A stretch of DNA of 64,000 bases from Chitinophagales bacterium. GTDB lineage: Bacteria > Bacteroidota > Bacteroidia > Chitinophagales > JADIYW01. Of this stretch, positions 1 through 7,693 are shown piece after piece. Positions within the stretch are counted from its first letter, which is position 1. Every line of letters starts with the position of its first letter. The translations under genes and the position numbers were made by a program. The stretch lies in assembly GCA_020636535.1 (NCBI GenBank), contig JACJXT010000011.1, positions 124,001 to 188,000 of the forward strand, written 5' to 3'. Below the pieces are notes generated by a model. It worked only from the letters and a program-made list of their open reading frames with translations, did no database searches and was not told the DNA's origin.

Positions 1-1018
1 TCATAATATAAAACCAAAGTGGAGGAAATAAAGCACAAATCATCATTGCAGGATAACCGTTTGGCATTTGTGGTGCATTATCAAAATGTCTGAGTATTTG
101 ATATTTTCTACTAGCATTGTAGTGATGATCGCTGTGTCTGGTTAATTCAAACAAAAACAATCTACCAAGCGTTCTGTTTGTATTCCAAGAATGGTGTGGT
201 TTTACTTTTTCGAATCTACCTTCTGAGATTTCTTTCCGCAACAAACCATAGTGTTCTATATAATTTACTGTCTCTAACAACAAGAAACCAAGTACTGCTG
301 CTCCAATAAATGCTAGCATTGCTTTCCAACCAAATACTATGGCAATCATTGTACAAAATAATACTTGTATCATTTGAAATACCAACATTTCGTTGTGTAT
401 AGAAATAACAACTTGATTCGATTTTTTTAATCGGTGTGCTTCTAGTTTCCAAGCAGACAACCAACCTCCTACAACAGAGCGAATAAAAAACGAGTAAATC
501 ACTTCATTTTTTCTGGAAGTTGCTGGATCAAATCTTGTAGCAATATTTTTATGATGACCTCTGTTATGCTCTATAAAAAAATGCATGTATAAAGAAGTTA
601 GCAATAATGCTTTAGACATGTTTTGTTCGTATTTTTTACTACGATGACCTAATTCGTGTGCTACATTTATACCTATTACACCACAACCAATACTCATAGA
701 CCAAGTCATGCCAATTAATTCTAAAGTGGTATAATCTGTATAACCAACTCTGTATAAAAAATAAAACAAGCCAACAAATTGTACTATAACTGTAAAATAT
801 ATAAGATAGTCATATAATTTATTATTTCTTTCTTCTTTTTCTTCTTCTAATGAAAGGTTGTCTTCATTTCCTGGTAAAAACAATTCTACTGCTGGAATGA
901 ATACAAAACCAAAAGCAACAGCAAAGAATGTCCACCAACCATTTGCATTTAATGAAACCACTAAAATTGCTGGTAAAACAACAATCGGAATAAAAAATTT
1001 AAGCGTTCTCCATTTCAT
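1..1018 (-). CDS. alkB: Alkane 1-monooxygenase (AlkB family), 3' end outside window
   Basis: Membrane di-iron hydroxylase that oxidises the terminal carbon of medium-chain alkanes or related hydrocarbons. About 339 codons are visible, starting at ATG 1018; the C-terminus runs off the left edge. All diagnostic histidine boxes are readable in order: HELGHR, EHNRGHH, NYIEHYG and RHSDHHYNASRKYQ, followed by LRHFDNAPQMPNGYP. Hydrophobic segments lie before and between the boxes. The box set, in particular NYxEHYG plus RHSDHH, separates AlkB from ordinary fatty-acid desaturases. Electron donors (rubredoxin and its reductase) are not in the window. A TetR regulator is divergent and the shared 113-bp gap holds a promoter and palindrome. 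Substrate range is not predictable. Confidence 0.93.
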   Translation of the reverse strand, partial: MKWRTLKFFIPIVVLPAILVVSLNANGWWTFFAVAFGFVFIPAVELFLPGNEDNLSLEEEKEERNNKLYDYLIYFTVIVQFVGLFYFLYRVGYTDYTTLELIGMTWSMSIGCGVIGINVAHELGHRSKKYEQNMSKALLLTSLYMHFFIEHNRGHHKNIATRFDPATSRKNEVIYSFFIRSVVGGWLSAWKLEAHRLKKSNQVVISIHNEMLVFQMIQVLFCTMIAIVFGWKAMLAFIGAAVLGFLLLETVNYIEHYGLLRKEISEGRFEKVKPHHSWNTNRTLGRLFLFELTRHSDHHYNASRKYQILRHFDNAPQMPNGYPAMMICALFPPLWFYIM

Positions 1019-1037
1019 AAAAAAACATTTTGTAGTA

Positions 1038-1090
1038 TAAATGTAATACAATAATTTTAAAAAATCAAACTATTTTTATAATAATAGTTT
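1038..1090 (-). promoter_or_regulatory. Candidate alkB promoter with overlapping operator palindrome
   Basis: On the minus strand TTTG (1069-1066), a 20-nt spacer and TACATTTA (1045-1038) approximate the Bacteroidota -33/-7 promoter, 20 nt upstream of the alkB start. A perfect 8-bp inverted repeat, AAACTATT-N8-AATAGTTT (1067-1090), overlaps the -33 element. That size and position would suit a TetR dimer acting as repressor. Binding by the neighbouring regulator is inferred only. Confidence 0.5.
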
Positions 1091-1131
1091 AATTTTGGTA
1101 TTTTTTGTAAACTTTACATAATCTTTATAGC

Positions 1132-1743
1132 GTGGGAAGAAAACCAGTAAACAAGAAAAGGAATAATAATTTCGAGAAAAAAGATTTGTATTTAAATCAG
1201 TTGGCGAGTGTTTTTAAAGAACATGGTATTAGCAAATACAATATGGATACTATTGCTAAAGAACTTGGTGTAAGTAAAGCAACATTGTATCATTATTTTA
1301 AATCGAAAGATGAAATGTTGGAACTGATTACAATTAACATCTTACAAAAAATTAGTGATGCAGAAAAAATACTAAAAGATAAATCGTTGAAATACATTGA
1401 TAGATATTATCATGCAATAGATTTGATTTCGCAAAATATTTCTGATATATCAACAGTTTTGTTAGAAGATATTAGAAACTATTATCCAAGAATTTGGAAA
1501 GATATACAAGCAGTGATTGATTATTTGTCTGAATTGTTAGAAAACTACTATAATGAAGGAAAGACGAACAAATTATTCAACGATATTGATACTAAAGTAC
1601 TTGTTCTTACCGACAGATTATTTTTTGATGCCATTTCTGATGTGGATTATCTCAAGAAAAATAAAATGAGTTTACAATTATTGTTCGACAATTACTTTAA
1701 ACTAAAAGCATTTGGTTTTATTAAACAGCACCAAAGTTTATAG
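1132..1743 (+). CDS. TetR/AcrR-family transcriptional regulator
   Basis: 203-residue DNA-binding regulator. The N-terminal helix-turn-helix is typical of TetR: a helix around LNQLASVFKEHGISKYNMDT, then AKELGVSKATLYHYFKSKDEM (about residues 22-65). The C-terminal ligand and dimer domain is alpha-helical and unrecognised. The start is GTG at 1132: the first in-frame ATG lies inside the HTH, so a later start would destroy the domain. It is transcribed away from alkB, with an inverted repeat in the shared gap, so control of alkB and itself is a reasonable inference. The inducer is unknown. Confidence 0.85.
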   Translation: MGRKPVNKKRNNNFEKKDLYLNQLASVFKEHGISKYNMDTIAKELGVSKATLYHYFKSKDEMLELITINILQKISDAEKILKDKSLKYIDRYYHAIDLISQNISDISTVLLEDIRNYYPRIWKDIQAVIDYLSELLENYYNEGKTNKLFNDIDTKVLVLTDRLFFDAISDVDYLKKNKMSLQLLFDNYFKLKAFGFIKQHQSL

Positions 1744-1752
1744 CTTGATTTT

Positions 1753-3321
1753 CTACTGTTTATTTATTTCTACAACAACAGCAACTGCTTTAGTTTCGTT
1801 GGTTTGTGCTTGAAATAATATTCTATTGTCTTTCGCTTGATATACTACATTGCTTACTTGTGCATTACCTAATGCTTGTTGTACTTTGCTTCTATAATCA
1901 CCATTCGCTTTGTTAATTGCACTATTCAGTTGATTATAATCTATCGCCTCTTTAGTTACTACAATTGCCATAAAATCTTTATTGCCAATATCATCAGCCA
2001 TTAAAGATTGAGATTTTGGAAACAAACGATAACCAGTTACGCCACAAAATGGCGAATGCTTTGCTGTATATGGAAACAAAACATAACTACTACCGTCGGT
2101 TTCTTGTCCAAAAATGTAAGTATAACATTCTACTGTGTTTTGAACTTCTATTTTAAATTTAGTTCCTTTAGCAACAGGTTGAGATGTAAATAAATTGCCA
2201 TTGTTTTGTAGTGGAATATATTGTTTTGTACTGTTATTAACCAAACCTATAGCACATGCAAATTTTGTAGCAGCAGCAGATCCTTTTTTTGGCAGTGGAT
2301 ATAAAGCATATGCTTCTTTATTAAAATGCATAAAGTCTTCATAACGCACCCAAGCAATACCATTGTCGCCCCATTCTGGTCCCCAGCTATTCATAATTTG
2401 GAACGAACCACCAGCTAATCTATCATCATAACCAATAATACACATACAATGACCTCCAAATCCTTGCATATCATAATCTCTGTTGCTTGGTTGCCATAGT
2501 TTTTGACCATACATTTCTGACATAAATGTTCCGCCAACCAACATGCCACAAATAACAGGTGAGCCATTCGCTAAATGTTGTTTGATAGCATAGAAATCGG
2601 TAGCATAATCATCACCATCAACAGATAATCTTTCTGCTCCTCTTATTTTAAAATTTTGTGCATGTTGTAACAGCTCAGTACTTGGTTTTCTGCTACAAGA
2701 GTTTTCATCGTAACTAAAGTTCTTAAGTGCAACATCTCCATAAGTTTGCATAAAATCGCATGCCTTATTGATATAAGACCCTTGACAATCTCTAAATCCG
2801 ATATTATTATAGACAAAAGATGGAGAGAATGCAATGTCATCTGGATTTTGACCAGAAGCAATAGATTCTAAAATTGTTCTTGCTGCATAAGAGCTTCCCC
2901 AACCAACACAAGAACCTTGCGAACCTTGATTTAATCTTTGTGGAGCATATTTTTCTAAACTTACGAATTCTGGCAATGCTGGTCCACCACTAGTGCCTGC
3001 TTCAGTAGCAGCATATACACTTGCCTTATCGTATTGCGTAACATCTAAATCGGCACCAGTAGACAATAAATTCTCTACGCTACTATTACCACCACCACCA
3101 ATAATTCCACTAGAAAAAAAATAGATTGCACCACCAATAAGCAATAAAGGAATAGCTATTTTAGGTTTCTTTAATACAAACGAAATAATTAAAGGTAAAA
3201 ATGCGGCACAACCTTTTCCACCACCAAGATTTCCGCCACCGCCAGTATTACTTCCACCACCGCCTTGATTTGGGTTGTAGTCATTTCCTTGATTTTCATC
3301 ATCGACCATTCTTATTGGCAT
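1753..3321 (-). CDS. Membrane-anchored C1 (papain-like) cysteine peptidase
   Basis: 522-residue protease. Residues 1-36 are Gly/Asn-rich low complexity, followed by a hydrophobic stretch (about 40-75) that should anchor it in the membrane. The papain fold follows with catalytic Cys138 in QGSCVGWGSSYA, His291 in GFGGHCMCIIGYDD and Asn311 in QIMNSWGPEWGDNG, so the active site looks intact. Several extra Cys residues (179, 188, 209, 258) could form disulfides. The C-terminal ~170 residues (TYIFGQETDGSSYVLFPYT and onward) resemble the DUF4384-type accessory domain seen on other bacterial proteases; that part is tentative. It converges on the TetR gene. No classical signal peptide or T9SS tag was found. 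Confidence 0.85.
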   Translation of the reverse strand: MPIRMVDDENQGNDYNPNQGGGGSNTGGGGNLGGGKGCAAFLPLIISFVLKKPKIAIPLLLIGGAIYFFSSGIIGGGGNSSVENLLSTGADLDVTQYDKASVYAATEAGTSGGPALPEFVSLEKYAPQRLNQGSQGSCVGWGSSYAARTILESIASGQNPDDIAFSPSFVYNNIGFRDCQGSYINKACDFMQTYGDVALKNFSYDENSCSRKPSTELLQHAQNFKIRGAERLSVDGDDYATDFYAIKQHLANGSPVICGMLVGGTFMSEMYGQKLWQPSNRDYDMQGFGGHCMCIIGYDDRLAGGSFQIMNSWGPEWGDNGIAWVRYEDFMHFNKEAYALYPLPKKGSAAATKFACAIGLVNNSTKQYIPLQNNGNLFTSQPVAKGTKFKIEVQNTVECYTYIFGQETDGSSYVLFPYTAKHSPFCGVTGYRLFPKSQSLMADDIGNKDFMAIVVTKEAIDYNQLNSAINKANGDYRSKVQQALGNAQVSNVVYQAKDNRILFQAQTNETKAVAVVVEINKQ

Positions 3322-3500
3322 AACTCAATTTTTATGTAAATATAAAAAAGATATTTAGATGCAAGACCTTTGATATTGGTATAAAGTATTTTGACTTATT
3401 GTAGTAAGGATTTTAGCGTTTAAAAATTTAGTATTTTTTAAATTATATAATTATATAAACTTTGAATCTTAGAGTGTTCTGCATATTTTTTGTTCTATAA

Positions 3501-3537
3501 AATAATATCATTGAAACTAACTTTCAATGATATTATT
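3501..3537. terminator. Perfect 16-bp inverted repeat between rtcB and the peptidase gene
   Basis: AATAATATCATTGAAA (3501-3516), loop ctaac, then its exact complement (3522-3537). It lies in the 304-bp gap downstream of the minus-strand rtcB stop and upstream of the peptidase start. On the minus strand the stem is followed by TTTTATAG, a weak U-run, so it may terminate the AAA-rtcB transcript. The AT-rich stem could also be a protein site. Nothing else is evident in this gap. Confidence 0.5.
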
Positions 3538-3625
3538 CAAAACTGTTGTAAATATTAACTAGAACAATAATTGTTTTATGTGTCACTTTTGACTACATTG
3601 TCTTTTCTTTTCCATAAACATATAA

Positions 3626-5098
3626 TTAATTTTTATCCATAATTACAATTTTAGGATAGAATTTGGCAAGTATATCAACTAAATCGGTTTGGTGTTTCAT
3701 TACTTTTTCAATGTCTTTATATGCTTGAGGTGCTTCATCTAATCCACCACCAATTAAAGTTACTCCATTGTCTTTAAGTAATTTTTTTAAATCGTTGTGT
3801 GTAATACTTTCTTTAGCTTTAGTTCTAGACATTTTTCTTCCTGCTCCATGAGATGCAGAATTAATTGCTTGCTCATTTCCTTTTCCACTTACAATAAATC
3901 CTGGTGCTGTCATAGATCCAGGAATAATTCCAAGTACACCTTTTCCTGCTGGTGTTGCTCCTTTTCTATGAACAATTACTTCCTGTCCTTTATACATTTC
4001 TTTCCAAGCAAAATTATGATGGTTTTCAATAATGGTTATTGCTTTTTCATTTAATGCTTTCTCAATTTTTTGATGTATGGTATGATGACAAGCAGAAGCA
4101 TAATCGCCAGCTAAATTCATAGCAATCCAATATTCCATACCTGCTTCAGTATTTAAATCTAACCAAGCCAAATGTTTTGCTTCTTTTGGCAATTTACATT
4201 GTTGTATAGCCAATTTGGTATAATGATTAGCTACTGTAGCACCTAAACCTCTAGATCCAGAATGTGATAACAGTGCTAGGTATTTTCCTTTTGGCAATAG
4301 AATGCTTTGATTTTCTTCTGTAATTTCTATCCAACCAAATTCTACAAAATGATTACCAGAACCAGAGCTACCTAATTGTTTTGTTGCTTTAAATTGTAAA
4401 GATTTTAATAATGGATTTTCATCAAATTCTTTTCTGTCTAATACTTCATGATTACTGTGTTTTGTAAACTCTCTACCTGCACCAAACAATGTATTCTCTT
4501 TCAATATATTTTCAAAATATTGTTGTTTTTCTTTTAATTTATGAGCGTCAATATCAAAAATAGACATACACATTCTACAACCAATATCTACTCCAACGCC
4601 AAAAGGAATAACTGCATTATTGGTAGCAAGCACACCACCAATTGGCAAACCATAACCTTGATGAGCATCTGGCATTAATGCACCAGCTATGGCAACTGGT
4701 AATTTAATAGCAGTGTTAATTTGTTTAATAGCTCCTTCTTCAATATGATTAAGTCCGTAGGTAGTAAGCTCTACTCCAGTTTCATTTAAAAGGTATTCAT
4801 TTTCATTTGTACCAATCATGTCTTCTAACAAAGTTTTTGAAATAGTAAGATGATTGTCGTTGCCTTTTTTTAATTGCTTGATGTTATACTCGATAAGTGC
4901 ATTGGCAATTTTATTTAAAGGTTCATTTTCTATAAACTCCATTGGATTTAACAGTATGTTTTGTAGTAATATTTCTACTTCATTTAAAGTACTATGCTTG
5001 TAGTGTTTGTTAATTACTTCAAGCGTAATTGCTATGGTTCTATCTTCTGGATAGTTTAATTTTCTTAAATCTTCTCCTGTTATTTTTAATTTTTTCAT
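3626..5098 (-). CDS. rtcB: RtcB-family RNA-splicing ligase
   Basis: 490-residue Mn/GTP-dependent ligase that joins 2',3'-cyclic phosphate or 3'-phosphate RNA ends to 5'-OH ends, used in RNA repair. Core motifs are all present: MPDAHQGYGLPIGG (142-155), metal site GVDIGCRM with Asp171/Cys174, GSGNHFVE with His250, SHSGSRG with His279, and SASHGAGR with His417 matching the guanylated histidine of E. coli RtcB. About 120 N-terminal residues precede the core and are not recognised, so this is a longer variant than the E. coli enzyme. It starts 11 bp after the AAA ATPase stop and is surely co-transcribed. No RtcA, RtcR or archease gene is nearby. Confidence 0.92.
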   Translation of the reverse strand: MKKLKITGEDLRKLNYPEDRTIAITLEVINKHYKHSTLNEVEILLQNILLNPMEFIENEPLNKIANALIEYNIKQLKKGNDNHLTISKTLLEDMIGTNENEYLLNETGVELTTYGLNHIEEGAIKQINTAIKLPVAIAGALMPDAHQGYGLPIGGVLATNNAVIPFGVGVDIGCRMCMSIFDIDAHKLKEKQQYFENILKENTLFGAGREFTKHSNHEVLDRKEFDENPLLKSLQFKATKQLGSSGSGNHFVEFGWIEITEENQSILLPKGKYLALLSHSGSRGLGATVANHYTKLAIQQCKLPKEAKHLAWLDLNTEAGMEYWIAMNLAGDYASACHHTIHQKIEKALNEKAITIIENHHNFAWKEMYKGQEVIVHRKGATPAGKGVLGIIPGSMTAPGFIVSGKGNEQAINSASHGAGRKMSRTKAKESITHNDLKKLLKDNGVTLIGGGLDEAPQAYKDIEKVMKHQTDLVDILAKFYPKIVIMDKN

Positions 5099-5109
5099 TT
5101 GTGTAAGTT

Positions 5110-6189
5110 TTAATTCATTGTTAGCTGTTGTTTAAAGCCAACTACGGTTGTTTTTTTCTCTTCAAATTCTCGTTCATTATAGTTACATATCTCAGACAAA
5201 CTCATTGCTTCTTTAACGCTAAGGTTTATATCTAAATGCTGTGCTAATTGTTGTGCTTTTTCTATACTCAACTTTTCAAAATTATACTTAGCAATTAGTC
5301 TGCCTTTACGCATTAATGCACTATCAATTTTAGATATAGACATATTAAATGTACATATAATTTGTATATTTAGACAATCGGCTAATAATCCATCAGAGAT
5401 ATTTAATAAGTTAGAAACAGCAGAATTTCCATTGGTCGTTCTATCCATAATTATATTTTCTGCATCTTCAATTACTAATAGACTATTTGGATATTCTAAC
5501 AGTAAACTAATAAACTCTGGATTAGTAATATTTGCTGCAACACTTGGTGGAACAAACAAAACTCTCTTCTTTACAATACCAATTAAGTATCTTAAATAAG
5601 TAGTTTTTCCAGTTCCTGGCAGTCCGTGTAACAAAACAATCCCTTTGTCGTTTTTAGTATTAAGTCTAGTTTTAATGATGTTGTGGACTTCAATAAAATC
5701 ATCGTTATAATACAAATCAATATTGAGTTTAGTTTTTTTAATATCTATATCTACCAAAGAAAAATAGCCATCAAAGTTTATTAAACTAATTTCAAACTCT
5801 TTTTTTCTTTCTCTTCTTTTAAATTTTTTAAGTTGATTAGACAATTGCAAAATACTAGCTTCATTTTCTATACTAGAATATATTGAACAAAAACTATAGC
5901 CAATATGTACAACTGTATTGTCTTTTAAAATGATAATGGCATAACCCAATTCATATTTGCTGTTTTTATTTTTGTTGTCTAGATAATTGCTTTTGTAAAT
6001 ACTATCGACTAAATGACTTCCTTCGTTGTTAAAGAATTTAAATCCTTTTTCATAATCAAATGGATGAATATTATACAAGTGTGGCAATGTATTATTTAAA
6101 GCAAAGAAGATATGTTTGGCATCTAAATAATATCTGTTATTTAATATATTTTTAATATTTATTTTATTAATATTGTTTAAAGTTTTCAT
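5110..6189 (-). CDS. BCS1-like AAA ATPase paired with RtcB
   Basis: 359 residues. The N-terminal half (about 1-175) is unlike anything I recognise. The AAA module has Walker A GLPGTGKT (189-196), Walker B LLVIEDAE (237-244), NLLNISDGL (260-268), sensor-1-like IICTFN (277-282) and a second-region-of-homology arginine in MRKGRLI. The spacing and the LLNxxDGL element resemble the BCS1/ATAD remodelling clade rather than DNA-loading AAA proteins. It is the first gene of a two-gene unit with rtcB, so a role in presenting or unfolding RNA or RNP substrates for RtcB is an attractive guess without direct support. A terminator-like hairpin and a small transcript lie just upstream. Confidence 0.8.
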   Translation of the reverse strand: MKTLNNINKINIKNILNNRYYLDAKHIFFALNNTLPHLYNIHPFDYEKGFKFFNNEGSHLVDSIYKSNYLDNKNKNSKYELGYAIIILKDNTVVHIGYSFCSIYSSIENEASILQLSNQLKKFKRRERKKEFEISLINFDGYFSLVDIDIKKTKLNIDLYYNDDFIEVHNIIKTRLNTKNDKGIVLLHGLPGTGKTTYLRYLIGIVKKRVLFVPPSVAANITNPEFISLLLEYPNSLLVIEDAENIIMDRTTNGNSAVSNLLNISDGLLADCLNIQIICTFNMSISKIDSALMRKGRLIAKYNFEKLSIEKAQQLAQHLDINLSVKEAMSLSEICNYNEREFEEKKTTVVGFKQQLTMN

Positions 6190-6233
6190 TACTTAATTTT
6201 TTTAGTTTGAAATAATTCGGACAATTTGAAAAC

Positions 6234-6264
6234 AAAAAAGCCCGACATTTTTTGTCGAGCTTTT
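6234..6264 (-). terminator. Intrinsic terminator upstream of the AAA-rtcB pair
   Basis: On the minus strand AAAAGCTCGACA (6264-6253), a 5-nt loop and TGTCGGGCTTTT (6247-6236) form a continuous 12-bp stem with one T-G wobble, followed by TTGTTTTC. It ends the small transcript 45 nt before the AAA start. The AAA-rtcB pair must therefore use its own promoter, or read-through or attenuation at this hairpin. Confidence 0.75.
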
Positions 6265-6382
6265 AATATATATTGAAATAATACTATACTATTTAAAAGG
6301 TCGACATATGACTTCCATAGGACTTGAATCCTTGAAGTAATTTATAATATGCAGTCGATTTGTTTTCATTTTTGCTTTTTTT
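6234..6382 (-). ncRNA. Candidate ~145-nt small RNA (or 26-codon mRNA) with own promoter and terminator
   Basis: Downstream of a -7 box at 6396-6389 the minus strand folds into a nested hairpin (6358-6301): TCGAC/GTCGA, ATAT/ATAT, ACTTC/GAAGT and AGGAT-TCAA-GTCCT. A terminator hairpin follows. Both hairpins contain a G-U pair that would be a C-A mismatch on the plus strand, so the RNA, if real, is made from the minus strand. The same stretch holds an ATG-to-TAG frame (6369-6289) encoding MKTNRLHIINYFKDSSPMEV plus six residues, so a small protein is the main alternative. It lies between a lipoprotein gene and the AAA-rtcB pair. No known RNA family was recognised. Confidence 0.5.
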
Positions 6383-6388
6383 GCGGTG

Positions 6389-6396
6389 CAAAGGTA
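6389..6396 (-). promoter_or_regulatory. -7 promoter box TACCTTTG for the small transcript
   Basis: TACCTTTG on the minus strand matches TAnnTTTG exactly and is followed by GCACCGC, a sequence common after strong Bacteroidota promoters. A TTTTTTG lies about 15 nt upstream, shorter than the usual spacing, so the -33 element is uncertain. Predicted start is near 6382. Confidence 0.55.
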
Positions 6397-6463
6397 ATTA
6401 AAATATTGAAACAAAAAACATTTTTAGTAATAAAAATATATTTTTCTGTTATTTAGATTCGTT

Positions 6464-6961
6464 TTAATTAAAGTGTTCTTCAATATAAGGTGTGTCTAAA
6501 AGTTCTTTTAAATTAGGAATTAGTGCTTGTATTTGTTCTGCAAACTGAGTAGTATATGGTTCCATTTTTTTAGCTTTATCCCAATATAAGTTATAAATGA
6601 CTTCGTCTTGATAGTATAAGCGAATGCCTTTATAACTTGCACCATCAACATTTTTTCTAATTCTGCTTTTTGCTCGTTCAAGTTGCTTAGCTGCTGTCAC
6701 TAGTGTTGTAAACTGATTAGTATCAATTACAAAATTGGTATCTAAAATAATATCACCATACACATCAATTACAATTTGTGCTTTATTGCTAGTAACACTT
6801 ATTATATAGCTTCTATGATATTCTGGTGGAATAGAACTGTCATCATATCTATACTCAACTTTATCTATCTGACCATTATTTTTCATTTGCTTGTGTTTTA
6901 TAAAAGTACAGGATGAAAATAAAATACACACTAATAAAAAAAGAGCAATTCGTTGAAGCAT
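6464..6961 (-). CDS. Hypothetical lipoprotein
   Basis: 165 residues with a lipoprotein signal: MLQRIALFLLVCILFSSC, with Cys18 as the predicted lipidated residue. The mature part is a soluble alpha/beta-looking domain (SYIISVTSNKAQIVIDVYGD, then FTTLVTAAKQLERA and GIRLYYQDEVIYNLYWD). I do not recognise the family; small Bacteroidota lipoproteins of this style are common. It is divergent from the PAP2-like gene, and its stop is followed within about 70 bp by the promoter of the small transcript. Confidence 0.7.
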   Translation of the reverse strand: MLQRIALFLLVCILFSSCTFIKHKQMKNNGQIDKVEYRYDDSSIPPEYHRSYIISVTSNKAQIVIDVYGDIILDTNFVIDTNQFTTLVTAAKQLERAKSRIRKNVDGASYKGIRLYYQDEVIYNLYWDKAKKMEPYTTQFAEQIQALIPNLKELLDTPYIEEHFN

Positions 6962-7020
6962 AGAACTAATTTAACCAAAAATATTGAAAAACTCGACTTT
7001 TTTACATTTACTTTGCATCC

Positions 7021-7626
7021 ATTAAAACAATAGCCAACATAGCATCACTTGTATTTCATCCATTACTAATACCAACATATGCTATTCTATTGTTGATGTT
7101 GGCGTCTCCATTTTTATTTACAGCATTCAGCAAAAAAATGGTAATTATACTAGTAGCATATCATACTTTTTTTATGCCATTTATTGCTATATTAATTATG
7201 CGAAAGTTAGATTTAATTGCTAGCTTAAATATGGATACACATAAAGAAAGAATTATTCCACTTATAGCAACAATAGTTTTTTATGTATGGGGATTTTTAG
7301 CCATCAAAAAATCTGGTTATCCAATGATTTTTACTTGGTTTATGCTAGGAACTGTGATAAGTATTTTACTGGCTTTTGTAATTAATGTGTTTACCAAAAT
7401 TAGTTTGCATATGATTGCCATAGCTGGTTTATTAATTTATGTCACGATGTTAGTATTGTACACCAATCCTACAATAAATTGGTGGTTGCCAATAGCCATA
7501 ATAGCAGTAGGATTAGTAGCTACTTCTAGACTATTTTTAAAAGCACATACACCAAGACAAATATCCTTAGGCATTTTTGTAGGTGTTATTGCTCAAGTAT
7601 TGGCACTAGCATATTGGTTTAAATAA
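7021..7626 (+). CDS. PAP2-like integral membrane protein, apparent ATT start
   Basis: Polytopic membrane protein with about six hydrophobic segments. The C-terminal SRLFLKAHTPRQISLGIFVG resembles the last motif of PAP2 phosphatases (SR-x-H-x5-Q-x2-G), but the other phosphatase motifs are not clear, so activity is doubtful. The frame opens at 6988 with no ATG, GTG or TTG before 7090. The upstream codons encode IKTIANIASLVFHPLLIPTY, which looks like a genuine N-terminus. I therefore place the start at ATT 7021, six nt after a TACTTTG promoter-like box; conventional starts at TTG 7090 or ATG 7096 would cut into the first membrane segment. Length from ATT is 201 residues. Confidence 0.6.
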   Translation: MKTIANIASLVFHPLLIPTYAILLLMLASPFLFTAFSKKMVIILVAYHTFFMPFIAILIMRKLDLIASLNMDTHKERIIPLIATIVFYVWGFLAIKKSGYPMIFTWFMLGTVISILLAFVINVFTKISLHMIAIAGLLIYVTMLVLYTNPTINWWLPIAIIAVGLVATSRLFLKAHTPRQISLGIFVGVIAQVLALAYWFK

Positions 7627-7693
7627 TGTTATGATGATAATGACTTTGCAACTAAATTATATTTGATGAGTCTTTTAAAAAAACACATATTGT

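Noticed and set aside
6311..6338. T-arm-like GGATTCAAGTCC suggesting a tRNA
   Set aside because: No acceptor, D or anticodon arms fit; the sequence folds as one long hairpin.
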